Origin: Tenrec ecaudatus
Lineage: Eukaryota > Chordata > Mammalia > Afrosoricida > Tenrecidae
Assembly (NCBI RefSeq): GCF_050624435.1
Contig: NC_134546.1
Location: 17,321,001 to 17,385,000 of the forward strand
DNA: 64,000 nucleotides
Direction of reading: 5' to 3'
How positions within the stretch are numbered: the stretch's first letter is position 1; the number at the start of each line of letters is the position of its first letter. Shown here in pieces: positions 55,506-64,000 of the stretch. The notes beneath the pieces were generated by a model. That model was not told where the DNA came from, ran no database searches, and was given only the letters and a program-made list of their open reading frames with translations. Position numbers and translations under genes: made by a program.

Positions 55506-56132
55506 TATGGGAGCTTGGGCTTCCCCTATGGCCTTTATTGACACTGTGGTAAGGGTGACTTCGTTACCACTAGGGGCTAGTGAAAGTTCTAAAGCTTCTG
55601 ACAACACTCCAGGAGTAGACGAAGGAGTTACTTCTGGTGGAGGTGGAAATTCAGTTCACCATGTGGTCTTCACTGACATCGAAATGCCCCTCATTGCTAA
55701 CTTACCAACCGGCAAGGATCTAAGTCCTCACTTCCTACTTGGCCTTCAGAGGTACAATATTAATTCCATCTCATGAGGGCAAAAGCCGAGGCTCTCTTCT
55801 TGGCCTTAACCAGTATGAGTGTTGGGAGGGCCACCATCTTTCTGTGGGGCAGAGCAGTGCTTATCTAAAAGTTTCCTTTCTTGTTACCTTAACGCCCTGC
55901 CTGCTCCCTTGATTAGAGAAAGCAGGTTCTGGAGGTTGCTTATTTTTACCAGAACCTGCTGGAATTTTCCAGCTGCTAGCTTCTGCAGACTCCAGTCTCG
56001 GCTATATGACGTACAAAGAAACGCAAGGCACTCCCTACCACGTCATCCCTCAGGTTCCAGAAGCCCAACCAGTCTGGGCTCTCCCCACTTTGCAGACGCT
56101 TTTTTGTATTTGTTTATGTTTAACGTCTAGAG
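55506..56132. other. unassigned sequence with an 89-codon open frame
   Basis: The frame at 55,507-55,776 includes a GVDEGVTSGGGG stretch followed by NSVHHVVFTDIEM. I do not recognise a family. The codon pattern is not obviously random, but one short frame in one genome is not evidence of a gene. Confidence 0.3.
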
Positions 56133-56325
56133 CAGCGGTGCTCAACCTGTGGGTCGCGACCCCTTTGGGGATTGAACGACCCTTTCACAGGGGTCGCCCA
56201 ATTCATAACAGGAGCAAAATGACAGTGATGAAGTAGCAAGGGCACTAATGTCATGGTTGGGGGGTCACCGCCTCATGAGGAACCGTATTAGAGGGTGGCG
56301 GCGTCAGGAAGATTGAGAACCACTG
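56133..56325 (+). mobile_element. SPIN-like non-autonomous hAT transposon with clear TSD
   Basis: Termini CAGCGGTGCTCAACCTGTGG and (reverse complement) CAGTGGTTCTCAATCTTCC. 8-bp duplication GTCTAGAG (56,125-56,132) / ATCTAGAG (56,326-56,333), 7 of 8 matching, fitting the hAT preference for nTnTAGAn sites. 193 bp, no coding capacity. Confidence 0.94.
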
Positions 56326-56333
56326 ATCTAGAG

Positions 56334-57414
56334 CCTTTAGTTGTACTTTGTGGGAAGATTAAGGACACGCACATGCGCTCCGTTTTCCCAGCAGAAGTTA
56401 GGCAAGAATTTTTAATGTTACATCGATTTGTCCCTGCCACCCATGAAAGGGTTTCCTCGGGGCACAGTGCTTGGGTGTTCGGCTGCTTCAGAAAAAAAGA
56501 AACCCTCCGCATCTGAACCCCGAGCCCTTCCCTGGGGAAGAGGTGGCAGCTGTTTGGGAAAGACGCCAGCCTTAGAAATCCTTCCAGGAAGGTCGCTTCC
56601 GTCCTACAGGGTCTGGGTGGGCCGATTGCCTTAACATGGATGAGTACATCAGGCGTGGGGCAAAGCAGCCGGTCCTTTATTTAAACCGTGCTACGGGCCG
56701 TGTGACAGGTGAGTTCGAGGATGAGCCCAGTGAAATCAGACAGAAAGTTGTCGGCAGAGATGAAGGGAGTTACGGGTAGAATGGAGGAAGAGGACACCGA
56801 GGTTCTCGGGGGATGAAATTGACAGAATGTCGTGACGATTTGCAGGTGGGGAGAAAGGAGAGGAAGGCGTCTGGAATGTGGAGTCCGTGGTCTGGTGTTC
56901 CAATGTGGTGGGTATGCGATCGATAAAGCAGATCGGGGAACGGGGAGAGGAAGAAAGATGTGCTCCTCTTTAGGCATGTTGAGGTTGCGATCCCGCTACA
57001 TCAACTGAACGGAGATGCCCACCAAGCTCTGATGCACAACAAGGTGAGGGGCGGGGATTGGTCAAGGCTAGATCTGTTTGCTTGAAGGTCCTCGGTCCAA
57101 GGTGACAGGAAAGCCATGAGCGAAAGAGAAAACACAGGTGAGAATTGAGAAAGAGTAGCAGTACTCCAAGCAGTAAACACTGAGAAGGAGCAGCTACAGG
57201 CAGGGACAGGTGGATTGTTCTGGAAACAATGGGGAGAGAAACCTTTTATAAAGCAGTGATCTGCATATCAAATTCTGCAGAAAAGGCCACTGTGATACGG
57301 ATTACGAAGCACCTTGATGTCACCTCTCAGAACCCCGGTACCATTTCCCAGGGAAGTGGCAGGGCAGCGGGAGGCAGGAGGTTGATTGCAGAGGCGTTAG
57401 TAGGCGGCTGGTTA
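56334..57414. other. unassigned non-coding sequence
   Basis: No conserved frame or repeat family recognised. Confidence 0.4.
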
Positions 57415-57765
57415 AGACTATGGAAAGTACCTTGGAGCCGAAAGGACAAACAACGCTGTCTTGGAAGAGGCAGGACCAGAATTCTCCTTAGAGGCAGGAT
57501 GGCGAGACTTCTTCGTCTCATGTACTTTGGACATGTTGTCAGGAGAGACCGGTCCCTGCATAAGGACATGAGCATGAGCTTGGAAAGGGGGGGGGGACAG
57601 CAAAAAGAGGAAGATCCTCAAGAAGATGGCTGACCGTGGCTGCAACAATGGCTTGAACAGAGGAACCACTGTGAGGACGGCCCAGGGCCGGGCAGGTCGC
57701 TATGGGCCCAGAACTGGCTTGATGCCTCCTCACAGCAAGACCAACAAGTAAGAGAGAGCGCAAGT
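57415..57765 (+). mobile_element. RTE/BovB-type LINE relic, 3' end
   Basis: 57,500-57,590 reads ARLLRLMYFGHVVRRDRSL followed by HKDMSM, the RTE C-terminal motif. Downstream GGTCGCTATGGGCCCAGAAC and GGCTTGATGCC mirrors the AfroSINE tail. A G run (57,589-57,597) breaks the frame. Confidence 0.82.
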
Positions 57766-58237
57766 GTAGACCCGCTTCTTGAATCGTGGCTGTACAAGGA
57801 GAAATCTACCCTTTGGTGGGTGATCATTGGGATGGGAAAGATCGCTTCATGCACATAGGAAGTAGGGGGAAAGCCAGCCAGCAGAGCGGAGCAATTTAGG
57901 AGCTATAGGAGAGAGAGGGGCTGCCTGGTAAACTCAGATCTCTGAGGGAAGGGGAAAGTCACAAATCAGGACCTTAGACGAAGGGGTTGGCTGTGAGCAC
58001 GTCTAAACCCTGGTCCTCTGAGCCTCAGGGCTAGAGGGACAGATGGACAGATGGGAGAGGCTGTGAGGCTGTGCCTAAGTTGGGAAGTGGGGAGCAGGAA
58101 CGGGAAATAGTGTACGGTGTCCACCCCAGTCCCCTTGATGAAGTGGGAGACAGGCTCTCTGGAGGGATTGTAGCTAATGGGTTGAACAGGGAGCTTGGAC
58201 AGAGAGCTGAGGATTTGAAACCATCTCTGAAGGTGAG
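57766..58237. other. unassigned non-coding sequence
   Basis: No repeat family or coding recognised. Confidence 0.4.
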
Positions 58238-59281
<1,044 letters not shown>

Positions 59282-60384
59282 AAGGGAAAGCAAAAAGGAG
59301 CCGACCACAAGCTAGTGGAAGGATCTTCGGGGGTGTCTGAGGTCTAAGTTCAGGTTAGACCCATACATTCTGTAGGGGCCGCCAAACTGACCTCACAGGT
59401 CAGTCTCAGCCATATTTTACTTTGTGACACGCAGGCCAGGACAAATATAAGTGCTTCACAAGAGAAAGAAATGAGTGAGTCATCTTAGTGCCGGCCTTTC
59501 AATGCAGAGGAAAGAAAGATTCATGTGAAATTTGGTCAGTTAGACACCGACTTGCAAATGCCACTGGTAATAAGCCTGTATGGTCCACGTCGTGTCATTC
59601 TTGTGAAAGAAAGGAACTCTGTGAATTGCCCATTTTTCACTGTTTGGGCACAGAACCAACTGAGGTCAGGTGCTAATAACCAGCCCTGCCACCCGCCTTA
59701 TTCATCGAATCGTCTCTCATGCTGCCAAGACAATGCCCCTCTGTATGCCATGGGGAGGCCCGGCCTCTGTGGTTGTAGGAACTCCTGCCAACACAGCACT
59801 TGGCTCAATGACCTGAGGGTTCCCAGGCCACATCACCAGAGACCGCTGGTGCCTTGGCTGCCTCCGCTGTCTTGCTCCCCACACGATGGCTATTGAAACC
59901 CGTGGTTGGGCCCTCACTGCAGAACCCGTTCCGTCCACGCAGAGCCCCAGGAAGGGCAAGGCTGACGTCAGGCTGGTGAGGTGAAGTGTGCAGGCACGGA
60001 GAAGGCAGGCTGTGTTTGAGAACCTGACAGTTTCTGTGGAGAGATGTATGGCCCTCTTTCTGCCCAAGCATGGCTAGTGCCAGAGTAGCCATGAAGGTAA
60101 CCCTGCTGTGGAGCAGGGCATCGCTCAGGAGGTTGCTGAGCTGGCAGGGGAAGAAGGACGCCCACGGTGGCAGTTCAAGCTGCAGGATCTGTTGGGCAAC
60201 TGAATTTTATTAAGATGAAGGCCTGGGCCGGGTCGGAGCCCAGGGTGCCTGGTTGATTCCCAGGTTGTGTGAAGAGTCTGGTGTTGGCCCTAACTTGATT
60301 TATATCATTTTTGCCCTCTCCACCACAATGGGAAGAGGAGCCAGAAAAGTATTCGCTTAATATCCACTGTGGACCAGGTGTCCC
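59282..60384. other. unassigned non-coding sequence
   Basis: A 123-codon open frame at 59,525-59,896 shows no recognisable domain. GC-rich from 59,740 to 60,130. Confidence 0.4.
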
Positions 60385-60585
60385 TAGGTGATGCACACCG
60401 TTAAGCATTCGACAGCTAACCCAGTGGTTCAAATCCACCTAGAAGTACCTTGGAAGAAAGGTCTGGCCATCTCCCTCCAGGAAATCAGTCATTGAGAACC
60501 CTTTGACACACGGTTCTACTCTGGCACACACAGGGTCACCAGGAATTGCAGTCAACTCAGTGACAACTGGTTTGGTTGGTTTTAG
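60385..60585 (+). mobile_element. AfroSINE, second subtype
   Basis: GGTGATGCACACCGTTAAGC head, GTGGTTCAAATCCACC B box, GGAAGAAAGGTCTGGCCATC, CAGTCATTGAGAACCC, ACACAGGGTCACCAGGAATT tail. Confidence 0.88.
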
Positions 60586-60920
60586 GGGAGACTTGGGACC
60601 TGAGTAAGCTTTCTCTCATCTCTAGGTGCACTTTACGAAGCAAGCACGAGCATTCCTGCACAACAGAAGAGGCACGTGGAGAGCGGAGAGGGCTAAGGAG
60701 CTTACCTATGACCACACAAATGTCAGCTGTGGAGCCGAGGAAAAAAATCCACAATCCCCCCACCCCCTGTCCCCCTGCCAATTTTGACACTGTGAGAGTT
60801 TTCAGCTCAGGAATGAATGACCTCACAGGACAAGTGATATGGGGGTGGTGGTGAGAGGGACTATCTTCATTGTTTGGAAAACAACCTTCTCTTAATGTCT
60901 TTAACTTTATGACTGTGTTC
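60586..60920. other. unassigned non-coding sequence
   Basis: C-rich run at 60,757-60,776. No recognised family. Confidence 0.4.
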
Positions 60921-60931
60921 ACGTTTATTCT

Positions 60932-61554
60932 TTTTTTAATTAGTATTTTTGTTTTTTAATTTTTTAATCATTTTATTAGGGGTTCATACAACTCTTATCT
61001 TTACACATCCATTGTGTAAAGCACATTTGTATATTCATTGCCCTCATCATTCTCAAAACATTTGCTCTCCACTTAAGCCCCTGGCATCAGCTCCTCATTT
61101 CCCCCCCTCCCCCCCTAGTCCCCCCTCCCTCATGAACCCTTGATAATTTATAAATTATTATTTTGTCATATCTTGTCCTATTTGACGTCTCGCTTCACCC
61201 ACTTTTCCGTTGTCCATCCCCCAGGGAGGAGGTCACATGTAGATCCTTGTAATCGGTTCCCCCTTTCCAACCCACCCTCCCTCTACCCTCCCAGTATCTC
61301 CACTCACACCACTGGTCCTGAAGAGATCATCCGTCCTGGATTCCCTGTGTTTCCAGCTCCTATCTGTACCAGTGTACATCCTCTGGTCCAGCTGGACTTG
61401 CAAGGTAGAATTGGGATAATGATAGTGCAGCGGGAGGAAGCATTTAGGAACTAGAGGAAAGTTGTATTTTTCATCGTTGCTACATTGCACCATCTGGCTC
61501 GTCTCCTCCCTGAGACCCCTCTGCAAGGGGATCTCCAGTGGCCTACAAATGCAT
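60932..61554 (-). mobile_element. LINE 3' UTR (antisense), 620 bp
   Basis: TTTTATTAGGGGTTCATACA terminus, CCACTTAAGCCCCTGGCATC, the C-rich tract (61,103-61,128), GGAGGTCACATGTAGATCCT, CTGGTCCTGAAGAGATCATC, and GGCCTACAAATG at the 5' break. Short flanking duplication GTTTATTCT (60,923-60,931 and 61,555-61,563). Confidence 0.93.
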
Positions 61555-61563
61555 GTTTATTCT

Positions 61564-62334
61564 TGACTCCAAGGGTAAACTCTGCCGTTTGTCTCCTTAC
61601 TAAGACTTAAACTCCTGGCAACTGGACCATCATCCCTGCGTCGGTCATATAATAGGGAGCGGTGGTGTTTGTGCTTTCTGAATCCAAAGTTAGGACACAT
61701 GGCCTGACCAAGGCTATTTTCTGGTTTATAGGCTTATGTGTATAAAAGAAATGGCGATGAAAACCCACTTATTTTCACATTTAATACGTGGACTCTATGG
61801 CTGGGCTCCAGCTGAGTCTACACTGCTGGCATCACGCTGAGAAGGAGAACTCAGCCCTGTCCGACTGAAGACGGCTGACTTTAAGTGACCCACACACGGC
61901 CTGGCACACAGGAATGCCCTCGCCATCTGGACTCCCTGCCCCTGAGGCAGCGGACGAGAGATGGTCCAAAAGCAAACTCTATTAATAACTGTGTGTGGGT
62001 CACTTATTGGAATTTTTCCTTCAGAAATGTTGCGCATTCTCTCTGGAAGTGAACTTCTTTGAAGCTACCGGAATGCTTTTTTCAATCTCCAGGGCATGAA
62101 ACCGATGTGCCTGAGAGATCGCCAGGCATTTAGCTTTGGGACACCATAGTGACCTCCCTCTTGCAGTCTGTTTGTGACCCTGAGCAAAGACAAGGTGCCT
62201 CTGCTACTCGGGCCTATCTACACCCTGGCGCTCGCCCACCAGCCTGCTCTGCCATAGTCCCGTCCCCTCCAGCAGCCACAATGTTCATATCTGCTTTGCC
62301 CATACCGCTCTCATTTCTGCTCTGAATTTCTTCA
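61564..62334. other. unassigned non-coding sequence
   Basis: No recognised family or conserved frame. Confidence 0.4.
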
Positions 62335-62530
62335 GAAGGAGCCCAGGTAGGGTAGTGGTTATGAGTTGGGCTGCAATCCTCAAGGTCAGCTGTTCAAACC
62401 CACCAGCCGCTCCTCGGGAGAAGGACAGAGCTTTCTACTCCTGTAGAGTTCCCGTCTCAGAGACCCACAGGGGCAGTTCTGCCCTATCCTGTAGGCTCGC
62501 TATGAGTTGCCATTGACCCGATGGCAGCCA
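62335..62530 (+). mobile_element. AfroSINE, main subtype
   Basis: GAAGGAGCCCAGGTAGGGTA head, GTTGGGCTGCAATCCTCAAG, CAGCTGTTCAAACCCACC B box, CTATGAGTTGCCATTGACCC and GATGGCAGC tail. Confidence 0.93.
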
Positions 62531-62779
62531 TAGGCCTTGCCGGCACTGCACATACTCCCTTACTATGTATATTGATGCTTGGCCCTTCACCGTCCAGCAT
62601 CCCCATGCCCGTAGGCTCTTTGCTGCACCGCCTTCTGCCTCTTTCCTTGACCAGCTCTGTCTTGGGGGACCCGGGGACTGGCCACTTGAGAGGTGTAGCT
62701 GAAAAGGTGAAAGGCTGCATGGAGATCCGCCTTGAACTTGACCTCTTGAACGACCTATATGAATGGCTTAAGAAGGCAT
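62531..62779. other. unassigned non-coding sequence
   Basis: Spacer between two SINEs. No feature recognised. Confidence 0.4.
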
Positions 62780-62985
62780 CTAGGGGTTCTGATGGCCTAT
62801 CTGTTACACACTCGGCTGCTTACCAAAAAGGCTCATGATTTGAACTTGGTCAGTGACTCCCTGGGAAAAGATTTGGTGACCTGGACCCCTAGGGGTTGCA
62901 GCTTATAAATGGCCTCCCTGGCGGTTCCACTCTGGACACAGGGGTCACCATGGGTCAAAATCAATTCGATGACCTCTAACAATAA
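62780..62985 (+). mobile_element. AfroSINE, second subtype
   Basis: TCTAGGGGTTCTGATGGCCT head, ACACTCGGCTGCTTACC, TGATTTGAACTTGGTC, CACCATGGGTCAAAATCAAT and TCGATGACCTCTAACAATAA tail ending in an (AAC/AAT)-like run. Confidence 0.82.
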
Positions 62986-63520
62986 CAAAAGACATCTAGG
63001 CGGGTGGCCCTGAAGAAAGTTTCACAGAGGCTGTGCCTCCAGTGTGGTGCAGGGAGGCGGGCAGGAGAATCAGTGGACACAAAGGGCCCTGTCCCTGGAA
63101 CAAGGGGAATAAGTCTGACGACTGGTAGCCTCACCTGAGTAGCAAATGCAGCTGAGGGGTGAGATGGTGCCTCGGCCTCCCGGCCAAGCTGCCCGTCAGC
63201 AGAAACCAGGGAGGATGAAAGACAGACAGGGCTACTCTCAGGGTCATGACTGTGCAAACAGAGGCAGGATTCATTCTTCCTTTCCAGCCTGGACCCTTTC
63301 ACTTCGCTTCGTTGCCTCATTGATCTTGTTAGGATTTCTGGTATAATACCAACTAGAAACAGTGAGCATGAACATGCTGGTCTTGAAAAGTTTTCAGTCT
63401 TTCACCAGTAAGTATAAGTTTGAGGTTAACTGTGAATACTTATAAGTGATTTTTGTCAGGTTAAAAGTTGACATTGTAATTCTAATTGGTTGACTATTTT
63501 TGTCAAGAAAGGGTTTTCAA
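62986..63520. other. unassigned non-coding sequence
   Basis: No repeat family or coding recognised. Confidence 0.4.
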
Positions 63521-64000
63521 AGGGATCTAAAATTGAAGGCAAGGAGGGCGTAGAATGCCTGGTGGGGTTTGATCAAGTGCAATGTAGCCAGGAGAAATTA
63601 CTGAGAGTTGAATGAAGGTTGGACATGATAGTGGGACAGGAGGAAAGCAAAAGAAAATAGAAGAAAGAACTAGGAGGCAAAAAACATGTATGGAGGTATA
63701 AATATAGGCATGTATATATGTAAGTATATTAATATATAAAGATAGAGATATAAGTGTGTGTACATATATTTATAGGTTAAATATTAAGGTAACAGACAGA
63801 CATTGGGTCTCTATTCAAGTCCTCCCTCAATACAAGAACACTTTGTTCTAATAACCTGTCATCCTGTGATGCTCACCTTCCTGACATAATCACTGAAGTA
63901 AAAAATGGGTGCATAAACAAATATGGTGAAGAGAGCGGATGGTGCCCAGCTATTAAAAGATATAGCATTGGGGTCTTAAAGGCTTGAAGTTAAACAAGCA
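63521..64000 (+). mobile_element. lineage-specific LINE 3' UTR, running off the window
   Basis: GATCAAGTGCAATGTAGCC, AGTGGGACAGGAGGAAAGC, TATAGGTTAAATATTAAGG, GAAGTTAAACAAGCA at the last base. Matches the middle of the 36.1-38.4 kb copy. The 3' terminus lies beyond 64,000. Confidence 0.9.

Noticed and set aside
57229..57633. 134-codon frame as a gene
   Set aside because: Its second half is the C-terminal end of an RTE LINE; the first half has no match.

Overview
This is an intergenic, repeat-saturated stretch of a mammalian nuclear genome. The best reading is an afrotherian, most likely a tenrec such as Echinops telfairi. Reasons: about thirty copies of a tRNA-derived SINE with the AfroSINE layout (A box near a GGTGGCGCAGTGG-like head, B box GGTTCAAA, tail GAGTCAGAATCAACTTGATGGCAG); RTE/BovB-type LINE relics; ancient MIR, L2 and L1; and four short hAT elements with SPIN-like ends (CAGCGGTTCTCAACC). 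SPIN transposons are known from the tenrec and a patchy set of other tetrapods. The species call is inference from repeat content only.

No multi-exon gene is recognisable. The only intact conserved protein-coding frame is an intronless 140-codon retrocopy of ribosomal protein RPL23 (58,733-59,155), flanked by a short target-site duplication (TSD) and inserted inside another interspersed repeat. Every other long open frame lies in repeats or shows no recognisable family.

Layout: 0.9-6.3 kb holds an RTE relic, several copies of a lineage-specific LINE 3' end, and a pogo/Tigger DNA transposon inserted into one of them. 6.3-9.5 kb has a 54-bp minisatellite and a second hAT family. 9.5-18 kb mixes LINE 3' ends, AfroSINEs, MIR and two RTE pieces. 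20-27.3 kb contains a mariner relic, a fragmented L1, an RTE copy with a SPIN inside it, two copies of an unclassified 480-bp repeat and a long L2. 31.8-33.3 kb is CpG-rich. 36.1-38.4 kb is a 2.3-kb non-coding LINE insertion with a 172-bp internal triplication. 39.6-42.2 kb and 51.5-54.5 kb are old antisense L1s carrying younger insertions. 48.8-51.4 kb holds two diverged copies of an unknown repeat about 1.1-1.3 kb long. 58.2-59.3 kb holds the RPL23 retrocopy. The window ends inside another copy of the lineage-specific LINE.

The repeats give a relative order. L2, MIR and old L1 form the base. RTE and AfroSINE follow and share a 3' tail, consistent with RTE machinery moving the SINE. The lineage-specific LINE (L1-like 3' UTR with a G-rich purine tract, AATAAA and A tail) inserted into L1 and SINE copies with TSDs up to 17 bp. 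The Tigger cut into that LINE, and SPIN cut into RTE. The window therefore records DNA-transposon activity after the LINE had already spread.
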